64,000 nucleotides of DNA from Nocardia niigatensis NBRC 100131 (GTDB lineage: Bacteria > Actinomycetota > Actinomycetes > Mycobacteriales > Mycobacteriaceae). Shown here in pieces: positions 16,805 through 24,938 of this stretch. Where the stretch lies: NCBI RefSeq assembly GCF_000308655.1, contig NZ_BAGC01000009.1, forward strand, positions 100,809 to 164,808. Reading direction: 5' to 3'. Each line of letters begins with the position of its first letter. The stretch's first letter is position 1. The notes below the pieces were generated by a model. The model was given only the letters and a program-made list of their open reading frames with translations. It searched no databases and was not told the DNA's origin. Made by a program: the position numbers and the translations under genes.

Positions 16805-18028
16805 CTACCAGGTGCTGTTCGCCAGCAGGGCGTACTGGGCGGCCGCCCGCTGGTGAGCGTCCGCGAGCTGATTCGACTCCACCGCGGCCGTGTAGCGGCG
16901 GTAGCTGACCATGCACCGGAAGCGCTTGGCGCCAATGCTCCGGTTCTTGTCGGAGGTCTGCCCGCACTTCGCGTTCGGAACCCCGGGGGGCGCGTCCGCG
17001 ACGCCGGAATAACCGCGCTCGAGCACGGCCGCGGACAAGCGCTCGGCCGCCTGCGCGTCCCGCGTTCGGAAGAGCATGCTGATGCCGTCGTACGACGCCC
17101 CGGAGGTGGCGAAGCGATCCATCCCGCTGTCGGTGACCGCCCCACGCCAGAAATCCTGGTCGCTCACCCGATTCAGGAATCCGCGCGGCTCAGCGACGGC
17201 CTGATTGGTGAAGTCGGGCGCGAAATAGACCTGCGTCGCGAGGGTCCTGCGCAGCATTCCGTCCGCGTCGAAGGGCAGCCGCAGGACGCCCTCGCGGTCC
17301 AGCGGCGGCAGCGAATCCAACAGGGGCACTTGGGCGTCGTAGACCTTCTCGGCCAGGGCCGTCAATTTCGACAGGTCCGGATCGCGCACCCCGAGATAGG
17401 TGTCCACGACATAATTGCCGTGCGCCAGGGTCGACCCGATGCTGGCGACACCGGGCCGCCAATGGCTGTGGGCGTCGGGGTATTTCGACAGCGACACGTG
17501 CTGATTCACATCGGCCGCCACCCCGAAATCGGCGTTCTCCAGGTCCACGGCCGCCTTCGACGCCGTCGCGGCATCGGGGAACTGCATCACCGTCACCGTG
17601 GTGAACGGGCTGTCGTCGGGCGTCTTGCCGAACGCGTCCGGCTGTTTCACACTGTGCCCCACCGCGACACCGAACATCAGCTTGGCGGTATCGAGGATCG
17701 GCGCGGTGACCTTGGCCAGGACGGTGGTGGCTCCGTCGGAATCCTTGAAGGCATGAACACCGGTGCTGTACTTGAATTCCGGGTCGACGTCCGCGGCGTT
17801 GACCACGTGGTCGGCCAGCCGCTGCTCGGCCAGTTCGAAACCCTTTGACATGTCGGGGTAGTACTCGTAGCGCATCTCCAGCGGATCGGTGGAATACGTT
17901 CCGACATCCAGTGTGCGGACATCGATTTCCCCGGGGTGCGTGCTGCCCTGGACGGTGGCGCCGCACCCCGTCGCCATGGCGGCGGTCAGTGCGAGCAGGG
18001 CGGCCACCCGAAGTCTGTGCGAGAGCAT
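16805..18028 (-). CDS. DUF7373-type lipoprotein (paralogue 1)
   Basis: The 407-residue protein starts at ATG 18028 with GAAGGGA upstream. An N-terminal signal ends in a lipobox (MATGC), so it is an exported lipoprotein. The mature part is mixed alpha/beta with paired cysteines near the C-terminus (KCGQ, RCMVSY), and it ends in the block QRAAAQYALLANS shared with the next two genes. It belongs to a lipoprotein family common in Nocardia and mycobacteria and of unknown function; the DUF number is recalled. It is the last of three tandem paralogues, 16 bases after paralogue 2 and 97 before esxU. Confidence 0.75.
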   Translation of the reverse strand: MLSHRLRVAALLALTAAMATGCGATVQGSTHPGEIDVRTLDVGTYSTDPLEMRYEYYPDMSKGFELAEQRLADHVVNAADVDPEFKYSTGVHAFKDSDGATTVLAKVTAPILDTAKLMFGVAVGHSVKQPDAFGKTPDDSPFTTVTVMQFPDAATASKAAVDLENADFGVAADVNQHVSLSKYPDAHSHWRPGVASIGSTLAHGNYVVDTYLGVRDPDLSKLTALAEKVYDAQVPLLDSLPPLDREGVLRLPFDADGMLRRTLATQVYFAPDFTNQAVAEPRGFLNRVSDQDFWRGAVTDSGMDRFATSGASYDGISMLFRTRDAQAAERLSAAVLERGYSGVADAPPGVPNAKCGQTSDKNRSIGAKRFRCMVSYRRYTAAVESNQLADAHQRAAAQYALLANSTW

Positions 18029-18044
18029 GGTTTTCCCTTCTCCC

Positions 18045-19280
18045 TTACTTGTCCGCGTTGACCAGCAGGGCGTACTGCGCCGAGATGCGCTGCTGGGCGT
18101 CGAGGAGCTGATTCGCCGACACCTCGGCGGCGAAGCGCCCGTGGGTGACGTAGCAGTAGTGGAGGATCGCGAACTTCTGGGGGCCGGTGTACTTGCGGCA
18201 CTTGGCATTCGGCAGATCGGCGGGAGAGTCGGCGGGTCGGAAGGTGCGTGAGGTCTCGCTGCGCGCCGCGATGATCGCGTCGGCGCCCGTGGCGTCGCGG
18301 GCGCGGAAGACGGTGCCGCCGTTGAACGCCACCCGGTCGACGCCCGCCTTGTCGAACAGTGCCGCGTTGTCGTCGCCGGGGAAGAGTTGAAGTCCGCCGT
18401 GCCGGTCGTAGACGCCGGGAATGCCGCGCTCGGACTGATCGTCGACCACGGTCGGCAGGGTGCGCCCGAGGACGCCGTCCATGTCGATGGGCTGCTGGGT
18501 CAGTTGGTCCTGCGGAACCAGCGGGATCTTGGCGAGCGTGGGTGGGATCACGTCGAGGCCGAGCTGCGCCCGGGCGGTGAGTTTTGCCGGATCGCTGACC
18601 CCGGTCTGTGCCATCACACCGTCCCAGACGTAGGTGAAGAGCACGAATCTGCCTGTGGCATACCAGGATCGGACGGTGGCGTTGTAGTCGTACTGGGTGT
18701 CGAGGTAGACGAACGCGTCCGGGTACTTGTCAATCCGCAGGCGCTGACTGCCTGCGACGGCGTCGAAGTCGGCCTGGCCGAGGGCCTGGGCGGCGGCTTT
18801 CGCCGCAGCGTCGTCGGAGAACAGCAGCACGACGTTCGAGTACTCGTAGGCGAGGGTATTTTTTGCGTCGGAGTTGCCGGTGGTGACGAACCCTGAAATG
18901 AAGCCCGGCGCCGCCGTCTTCAGGACATCGGACTTGGCGTTCACGCGCATCTTCATGGCGCTCGAGCCGAAGTCGATGAATGGACGGATGGCGCCGTTCA
19001 TCGCGGCCGCGGGGTATCTGACCTGCGGATTGACCTCGGACGGCAGCGGAATGTAGTTGGCCAGCCGTTCGGCCTGCACGACCCGCGCAAGGTCGGGGTT
19101 GTCTGCCTTGTCGTAGTGCTTTGGCTGGGTGGGCAGATTGCCGGTATCGAGCTTGCTCAGGTCGATCACCGGTTCGGCGGGCGTCGCCGGAGCCGATTCG
19201 GTATCCGAGCCGCAGGCGGCCGTCAGTGCCACCGATAACGTCAGGGCGACGGCCACGGCCGCCCGTCTCACCGTGCGCAT
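18045..19280 (-). CDS. DUF7373-type lipoprotein (paralogue 2)
   Basis: This 411-residue protein starts at ATG 19280 with GGAGGGGGA upstream. The lipobox is LTAAC, with Cys at residue 23. It shares the order of segments with paralogue 1 (early LSKLDTGNLP block, VRPF-like IRPFIDFGSSAM near 98-109, C-terminal QRISAQYALL) and is nearly collinear with paralogue 3 over the first 109 residues. Function unknown; probably an exported envelope protein. It sits in the middle of the tandem array, 43 bases after paralogue 3. Confidence 0.75.
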   Translation of the reverse strand: MRTVRRAAVAVALTLSVALTAACGSDTESAPATPAEPVIDLSKLDTGNLPTQPKHYDKADNPDLARVVQAERLANYIPLPSEVNPQVRYPAAAMNGAIRPFIDFGSSAMKMRVNAKSDVLKTAAPGFISGFVTTGNSDAKNTLAYEYSNVVLLFSDDAAAKAAAQALGQADFDAVAGSQRLRIDKYPDAFVYLDTQYDYNATVRSWYATGRFVLFTYVWDGVMAQTGVSDPAKLTARAQLGLDVIPPTLAKIPLVPQDQLTQQPIDMDGVLGRTLPTVVDDQSERGIPGVYDRHGGLQLFPGDDNAALFDKAGVDRVAFNGGTVFRARDATGADAIIAARSETSRTFRPADSPADLPNAKCRKYTGPQKFAILHYCYVTHGRFAAEVSANQLLDAQQRISAQYALLVNADK

Positions 19281-19323
19281 GCTTCCCCCTCCATCAGCAA
19301 ACAATCGGGCAACACCCTAGCGG

Positions 19324-19914
19324 TTACCACATGCTGTTCGCCATGAGCGCGTACTGGGCGGCCGCGCGCTGATACACGTCGGTGAACTGGTCGGAGTCGA
19401 CCGTCGCCACATGGCGGCGGTAGCGGATCGCGCGGCGATACCGTTTCACGTCGCTGCCGCTATAGCCGTCGACGTTGACGGCAGGCGCCTCTCCGCAGCG
19501 CGTGTCGGGAACCTTCGGCGGCGCGTCGACCCGACTCGGATAGGCGGGATCCAGGATCGCGGACCACAGCTTGCGGGCCGCCTGCACCATCGCGGCGGAG
19601 CCGAAGTCCACGAAGGGTCGCACGGCCGAATCATAGGGATTGGCAGGGTATTTCACCTCGGGCTCGATCTCCGAGGGCAGCGGCAGGTAGTTGGCCAGCC
19701 GTTCCATCTCGAGCGCCTTGGCCTGGTCCAGATCGACGGCCCTGCCGTAGGTCGCGGGCTTGGTGTCGAGATTGCCGGTGACCAGCTTGGACAGGTCGAC
19801 GGCGGGTTCGACGGGCTCGACCGGTCCGGGTGCGGCGTCGGATCCGCAGGCGGCGGTGCCCGCCACCGCCACGGCGGCCGCCACGGACACGATCGCGCGT
19901 GCGAGCTTGCGCAT
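19324..19914 (-). CDS. Short DUF7373-type lipoprotein (paralogue 3) with internal deletion
   Basis: The protein has 196 residues, starting at ATG 19914 with GGGGGGA upstream. Residues 1-109 align without gaps to paralogue 2 (AACGSD lipobox, LSKLVTGNL, YLPLPSEI, VRPFVDFGSAAM). Residues 110-196 then match its last ~87 residues (DTRCGEAP, QRAAAQYALMANS). The central ~215 residues are missing, yet the frame is kept. The result is either a working mini-lipoprotein or a recent in-frame deletion. It follows the kinase gene by 34 bases. Confidence 0.8.
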   Translation of the reverse strand: MRKLARAIVSVAAAVAVAGTAACGSDAAPGPVEPVEPAVDLSKLVTGNLDTKPATYGRAVDLDQAKALEMERLANYLPLPSEIEPEVKYPANPYDSAVRPFVDFGSAAMVQAARKLWSAILDPAYPSRVDAPPKVPDTRCGEAPAVNVDGYSGSDVKRYRRAIRYRRHVATVDSDQFTDVYQRAAAQYALMANSMW

Positions 19915-19948
19915 GATCCCCCCGGAAAACGAACTGTCGGTCGCTACC

Positions 19949-21532
19949 CTACTTGATTCTGGTGTGCAGCACCGGAACCAGCTTGTCGACCAGCGTCTGC
20001 GACGAATCCGGGGTCCAGCCGCGCAACGCGGCCACCGCGGCCGCATCGTCGAGCGGAATGACGACCGCGCGCGAGCTGGTGATCTCGTTCGGCAGGCCGA
20101 GCAGCCCGCCGCCACCGGCCTTCTCATCGCTGCGTACCGCGATGATGTACGAATTGTCGGGCACGGTCAGCGATCCGTAGCCGTCGGAGGGTCGGGGCGA
20201 GGTCTCGTCGCCCTTGGGCTGGTACTCGGCGTTGTAGACGAAACCGAGGCTCTCCAGGAACTTCGCCTGCGGCGTACCGGCCAGGTAGATGCTGTATTTG
20301 GTGTTGAACTGGGCGCCGGTCACGTCGACCATGGTGACGGTCTTGCCCGCGAAAACGGGATTGTCCTTGCGCGCCTTGTCCACCGGGCTCAGATTCGGAT
20401 CCACCGAGGTCGGCGTTGCGGCAGCGGTGCTGGAAGTCGTTGTGGCGGTTTTGGGATCGTGGCCACCGGTGGCCACGATCCCGATGCCCACGGCCAGCGC
20501 GACCGCCACCACCGCCGCGCCGATTCCGATGTAGAGCCGGTTGCGGTTGCGCGGGGTCTCGCCGGTCTCGGTGGGCTCGGAGGCGGACACCGGGATGCCG
20601 CCCTGGGTGCCGCCGCCGGGTAGCAGCATGCTACCCGGCGGCGCGACCTCGATCGGATAGGTCGGCGAGGTGGTGGTGGACACCGGGTTGTAGCCGGGAA
20701 CCAGTGCGGCCGTGGCGGCCTCGGTGAACTCGCGGCAGGAGTTGTAGCGCTCGGCCGGGTTCTTCGCCATGACCCGGGCGAAGATCTCGTCCAGTGTCGC
20801 GGGCAGATGCGGGTTGACGTCGGTGGCGCGCGGCGGCGGCTCGTGCAGGTGGCCCATCATGACCAGCGCCGGTTGCGTTGCGGGATAAGGGTTCCGGCCG
20901 GTCAGCAGCTTGAAGAAGGAGCAGCCCAGGCTGTAGATGTCGGCGCGGTGGTCCAGCGGCCGGCCCGAGAGCTGCTCCGGCGGAGCGTAGGCGATGGTCG
21001 CCACGAAGCTGCCGGTCTGGGTGAGCTCGGTGGTGTCCTCGGTGGACTTGGCGACGCCGAAGTCGGCGAGCAGGGCGCGCTCGTCCTCGCCGTCGACGCT
21101 GGAGAGCAGGAAGTTGGCGGGCTTCACATCGCGGTGCAGCAGGCCGCGGCGGTGCGCGTAGTCCAGGCCGCGGCCGATCTGGGTGACGATGGACAGCGCG
21201 CGCAGCGGCGGCACCGCTGCCGGGTCACGCTTGAGCTCGGCCGAGGCGTCGGTGCCTTCGACGTACTGCATGGCGATCCACAGCTGGCCGCTCTCCTCGC
21301 CGCGATTGTGGACCGAGACGATATTCGGGTGGTCCATGCCCGCAACCACATTCGCCTCGCGTTCGAAGCGCCCCCGGAACTCCTCGTTGCGGGTCAGGTC
21401 GGAGGAGAGCACCTTGAGCGCGTCCATGCGCGGCAGTTCGGGATGCTTGGCCAGATAGACCGTGCCCATGCCACCGGATCCGAGGACCCGAACAATCCGG
21501 TAGCCACCGACGATGGTGCCGGGACTCAACAA
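19949..21532 (-). CDS. Transmembrane Ser/Thr protein kinase (PknB type) with extracytoplasmic domain
   Basis: The 527-residue protein is started at TTG 21532, where GGGGAGG lies just upstream and the product begins as a typical kinase domain; longer GTG starts are open but lack a ribosome site. The P-loop is GSGGMGTVY, catalytic Lys is K40, the catalytic loop is HRDVKPANF with D135, DFG is at 157-159, and APPE follows. One membrane helix (about 325-350) leads to an outer domain of about 150 residues that is not PASTA. It would sense an envelope signal and phosphorylate cytoplasmic targets, plausibly the FHA proteins nearby. Confidence 0.88.
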   Translation of the reverse strand: MLSPGTIVGGYRIVRVLGSGGMGTVYLAKHPELPRMDALKVLSSDLTRNEEFRGRFEREANVVAGMDHPNIVSVHNRGEESGQLWIAMQYVEGTDASAELKRDPAAVPPLRALSIVTQIGRGLDYAHRRGLLHRDVKPANFLLSSVDGEDERALLADFGVAKSTEDTTELTQTGSFVATIAYAPPEQLSGRPLDHRADIYSLGCSFFKLLTGRNPYPATQPALVMMGHLHEPPPRATDVNPHLPATLDEIFARVMAKNPAERYNSCREFTEAATAALVPGYNPVSTTTSPTYPIEVAPPGSMLLPGGGTQGGIPVSASEPTETGETPRNRNRLYIGIGAAVVAVALAVGIGIVATGGHDPKTATTTSSTAAATPTSVDPNLSPVDKARKDNPVFAGKTVTMVDVTGAQFNTKYSIYLAGTPQAKFLESLGFVYNAEYQPKGDETSPRPSDGYGSLTVPDNSYIIAVRSDEKAGGGGLLGLPNEITSSRAVVIPLDDAAAVAALRGWTPDSSQTLVDKLVPVLHTRIK

Positions 21533-21544
21533 GCCGCCTCCCCG

Positions 21545-21664
21545 GGACTTCAGCGGGCGGCTGGGAGCCGTGGGCCGCACTGCACCTGTGCCGGCGGCTC
21601 GGTGCCGAACCGATTTCGGACGTACCCGGCGAGTCACCCCCGTCGGTACTGGATCACTGGTCAC
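21545..21664 (-). repeat. Inverted repeat, arm A
   Basis: Read on the minus strand, this ~120-base stretch resembles 23214-23345 read on the plus strand. Both contain the identical 20-mer gtacgtccgaaatcggttcg (here at 21606-21625) and a GTGACxAGTGAT start. The match continues with gaps to the CCGGGG before the kinase start. Arm A is the leader, or an extended N-terminus, of the kinase gene. Confidence 0.75.
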
Positions 21665-21790
21665 TTTGGCATACGAAGACTCGTCAGTCGAATAGACGGG
21701 ATCGGCGACCGAGTGGTCCCGAGGCGGGACGTAACCTGGTGCTGTGTTGAACAACCCCTGCCGCGTACTCCTCGGGGGCCGGTTCCCTTG

Positions 21791-23140
21791 ATGGATCGGC
21801 AGGTCGAGGTGGTCGCGGGCGACCATGTGCTGAGCCGGGTGGCGGGCGCTGTCATCCTGGTGGCGCATCGGGAGCCGGGGGCGCCGAGGCCCGAATCACG
21901 GGCGGTGATGGCGGCGCGGGCGTTGAGCGAACTGGTCGCCGACGCTACCGATCAGGCCCCGGACGGGCCGGGGCGGCTGGTCGCGCGGCACGCCACCCGC
22001 TGGCTGATGCGGGAGGCCGAGCACATCTCGCCCGGCGAGCCCCTCGAGTTCGGCATCCTGACCGGCGCCGACACCGGCGGCCTGGCGATCTTCCTGCACG
22101 GATCGGTGACGGCGCTGCTCGCCGGATCCGGGGTCGAGTACTACCGCGGCAGCGACGCCGCCTTCACCGTGGACCGGGTGGCCGAGCGGCCGGCGCGGGC
22201 CGCCGCCCTGTTCATCGACGACAACCGGCACCGGCCGCCGGAGCTGCCCGGACGCGGAATCGGTTCCCTCGTCGAGGGACTCGCGCCCGCGACCGGCGCG
22301 GTGGTGTGGTTCGAGGGCGAGCCGGTGGTGCCGCGACGCCCGGCGCCGCCGGCCGGAATCCGGCACCGGGTCGTGGAACCGCCACCGCCCACCGCGGCCT
22401 TCGACGCCGAACGGCACCCGGAGCCGGAAGCGATTTCGCTGGACCCCAACCTGATTCCCACGCGCACCTCCAATCGCATTCCGGCGAGCCTGGATCCGGA
22501 GCCGGCACCCGTCGCGGCGGATCCGGACACCGAGGGCATCGACCTGCACCGCGCGCCCACCGAGATGGGCCGGGCGGGGGAGGCGAGCGGCACCAACCCC
22601 GCGCCCAAACCCGATCCGGATCTGCAGCGCCGCCTGGAGGCCACCGCCAAGGCCACCGCGCTCACCGTGAAGGTGCTCGGATTCAAGTGCGCGCGTGCGC
22701 ATCCCAGCGATCCGCGCGCGGCCTTCTGCACCGTGTGCGGTATGCCGGTGGATCAGACCCAGCCGCCGGCCGAGGTGATCCGGCCGCCGCTGGGCATGCT
22801 GGTGCTCGACGACGGCATGACCTACATGGTGGCCGCCGACGCCGTGGTCGGCCGCGACCCCGAGCACTCCGATCCGGTGCGAGCGGGCCTGCTGCCCTTG
22901 CGGATCGACGACAACTCCGGCGGCATGTCCCGCGTGCACGCCGAGATCCGCCTGGTGAACTGGGATATCACCATCGTCGACCACGGCTCCACCAACGGCA
23001 CCCGGGTCCGCCCGCCGGGCTACCGGGATTGGATTCGGCTGCAACCGAATCAGCCGTTCACCCTGGCTCCCGGCACCGAGATCATGCTCGGCAACCGGGT
23101 GCTGCGCCTGGAGCCGGTGGCGCCTCCGCCCTTCGGGTGA
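21791..23140 (+). CDS. FHA-domain protein with zinc-ribbon-like motif
   Basis: This 449-residue protein starts at ATG 21791. The N-terminal ~180 residues form a domain I do not recognise. Next comes a Pro-rich linker, then a Cys/His cluster (C300, H304, C313, C316) that looks like a zinc ribbon, and a C-terminal FHA domain (GRDPEHSDP, SRVHAEI, DHGSTNGTRV; about 355-445) that would bind phosphothreonine. It is divergent from the kinase gene and bracketed by the two arms of an inverted repeat. A partner or substrate of the kinase is the natural inference. No membrane segment is seen. Confidence 0.8.
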   Translation: MDRQVEVVAGDHVLSRVAGAVILVAHREPGAPRPESRAVMAARALSELVADATDQAPDGPGRLVARHATRWLMREAEHISPGEPLEFGILTGADTGGLAIFLHGSVTALLAGSGVEYYRGSDAAFTVDRVAERPARAAALFIDDNRHRPPELPGRGIGSLVEGLAPATGAVVWFEGEPVVPRRPAPPAGIRHRVVEPPPPTAAFDAERHPEPEAISLDPNLIPTRTSNRIPASLDPEPAPVAADPDTEGIDLHRAPTEMGRAGEASGTNPAPKPDPDLQRRLEATAKATALTVKVLGFKCARAHPSDPRAAFCTVCGMPVDQTQPPAEVIRPPLGMLVLDDGMTYMVAADAVVGRDPEHSDPVRAGLLPLRIDDNSGGMSRVHAEIRLVNWDITIVDHGSTNGTRVRPPGYRDWIRLQPNQPFTLAPGTEIMLGNRVLRLEPVAPPPFG

Positions 23141-23213
23141 TGGTCTCAACCGGGTACCCCGCCCGGAGCCGGTCGCACCGACAGCCTTCGAGTACCGGTC
23201 TTTCGAATCAGAC

Positions 23214-23345
23214 GTGACAAGTGATTTCGCACCGTCCGGGTAACTCACCCGGTACGTCCGAAATCGGTTCGCCACCCAACCGCCGGCACGGGCGCACAAC
23301 CGCCCGCGGCACCCAGCCGTCCGCAACAGGCCCGGGGCGGCGGGG
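23214..23345 (+). repeat. Inverted repeat, arm B
   Basis: The second copy of the arm described at 21545-21664 carries the same 20-mer at 23252-23271. Read in the frame of the kinase leader it soon meets a TAA, and it has a one-base length difference, so it is non-coding. It fills the 210-base gap between the FHA gene and the convergent metallopeptidase gene. Confidence 0.75.
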
Positions 23346-23350
23346 GAGCT

Positions 23351-24838
23351 CTATGTGTAGCGCGAGTAGCAGGTGTCCTGGGTGCCCAGGACACCCGCGC
23401 GGAAGGCGTCCACGCGGGAGAATCCGCTGGGCACGGTCTTGCCGTCGGTGTCGCTGGCGGCCAGGCCGTCGGAGAGCAGACCGGAGACCGCCTCGTCGAG
23501 ATCGCCCGCCGACAGCGCGATATCGCCCTGGGACTTGCCGCGATTGGGGTCGGCCAGCTTTCCGGAGATCACGCCCGACAGACAGGCCGCGCGCAGGCCG
23601 GTCTTCGCGCCCGTCAGCGGCAGCCCCGCGGCATGCTGCACGGCCAGGGTGTAGCGCGAGATGAACACGATGTACGCGGTGAAATCGCCGGTCACATCGG
23701 CGGGCAGGGCATCCTGGTCGTCGGCGTTGGAGACGCCGCGATCGTGCAGCGCGGGCACGTCGGTGCCGATCAGGTTGGTGGCGGGGCAGTAGGTGACCGG
23801 AACGGTGTCGGCGCCGTTGCGGCAGTTCAGTTTCGCCGAGTCGTAGTTGTATTTGGGCTCGTCCGGGATCGGCATGATGGCGGCCATCGCCTTGGACAGT
23901 TCCTGCAGATTGGCCTTGTTCACCTCGGACTGGCCGTGGCCGGAGTCGTTGTTCAGCGTCTGCGGCAGATCGCCGCGGCGGCGGTCGATCTCGTTCTGGT
24001 CGATGGCCTTACAGCCCTTGGGTCCGTCGGTGAAACCGATCTGCACCGCGGTCACCCGCTCGAACGCCGAACCGTGCACATTCTGCGGATCGTCGGGATC
24101 CGCGTCCCGGAAGGCGACGGTGGCGGCCAGCACCGCGTTCAACCCGTCGGAGGTGTTGATGGTGAAGTGCTTGGACTTGCCCTCGGCCACATTCCGGATG
24201 AACGCGCCCGCGAAGCAGTCGGCCTGCTGCTCCTTGACGATGGTCGGGGTGCGGCGGCCGACGAGCTTGGCCATCTCCTGGATGGCGTGCCCGTACTCGT
24301 GGGCCAACACCATCACCACCGACATCTTCCCGAACTCGTCGGCCACCGCGGGCAGCAGTACCCCGCGATCCCAGCCGACCGATCCGTCCAGCCGGCAGTA
24401 GGCGGCATTGACCAGCCGGTAGCTGGACTCCCCGCAGAACTGCCCGGCCTGCGAGCGCGGCGTCTTGGCGCTCCACGAGATGAACTTGCCGACCGGAGTG
24501 AAGGTGCCGCCGAACTCCAGCGGGAACTCGCCCTGCCAATAGGTCTGGATGTCGTCGAGCGCGTTGAGCACCAGATGGTCGACCTGACCGCCGTCGGAGT
24601 CCTGCGCGGTGAGCATCGCGTCCGGGGCGCCCGCGCGCGGGCCGCTGGGTCCGCTGGTGGTGGGCAGACCGGCCACCTTGAAAGGGTCGTCGTAGATGGA
24701 AACCGCGCGACCGTGAACAATTCGTGTACATCCGGACAAGAGTGTGACCGCCAGCGCCAGCACACCCGCCGCCACGAACATGCGGCGAATCCCGCCGGAC
24801 CGGCGCGTGCGCACCGCCTCCCCCTGGCGTCTCGCCAC
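23351..24838 (-). CDS. Lipoprotein zinc metallopeptidase (neutral zinc metallopeptidase family)
   Basis: The protein has about 495 residues, started at GTG 24838 (GAGGGAG five bases upstream); GTG 24844 is also possible. The signal sequence ends in lipobox LLSGC with Cys at residue 37. The zinc motif HEYGH is at 180-184 and the downstream acidic ligand region EQQADCFAGAF near 203-213, as in the neutral zinc metallopeptidase (YpfJ-like) family. It should be a cell-surface protease. It is convergent with the FHA gene and divergent from the FHA-ABC transporter, 100 bases between starts. Confidence 0.85.
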   Translation of the reverse strand: MARRQGEAVRTRRSGGIRRMFVAAGVLALAVTLLSGCTRIVHGRAVSIYDDPFKVAGLPTTSGPSGPRAGAPDAMLTAQDSDGGQVDHLVLNALDDIQTYWQGEFPLEFGGTFTPVGKFISWSAKTPRSQAGQFCGESSYRLVNAAYCRLDGSVGWDRGVLLPAVADEFGKMSVVMVLAHEYGHAIQEMAKLVGRRTPTIVKEQQADCFAGAFIRNVAEGKSKHFTINTSDGLNAVLAATVAFRDADPDDPQNVHGSAFERVTAVQIGFTDGPKGCKAIDQNEIDRRRGDLPQTLNNDSGHGQSEVNKANLQELSKAMAAIMPIPDEPKYNYDSAKLNCRNGADTVPVTYCPATNLIGTDVPALHDRGVSNADDQDALPADVTGDFTAYIVFISRYTLAVQHAAGLPLTGAKTGLRAACLSGVISGKLADPNRGKSQGDIALSAGDLDEAVSGLLSDGLAASDTDGKTVPSGFSRVDAFRAGVLGTQDTCYSRYT

Positions 24839-24938
24839 GTGCACTCCCTCGCAGGCCGATTCGATCTCAGTCCCGTTATCGGGCTTGCGGCCGATGAGCG
24901 CAACGCCGGACTCCGGGGGCTTCGCTTATTATCCAGCC

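Noticed and set aside
20807..23140. 777-residue version of the FHA protein
   Set aside because: Its first 328 residues are antisense to the kinase domain; ATG 21791 gives a sensible start.
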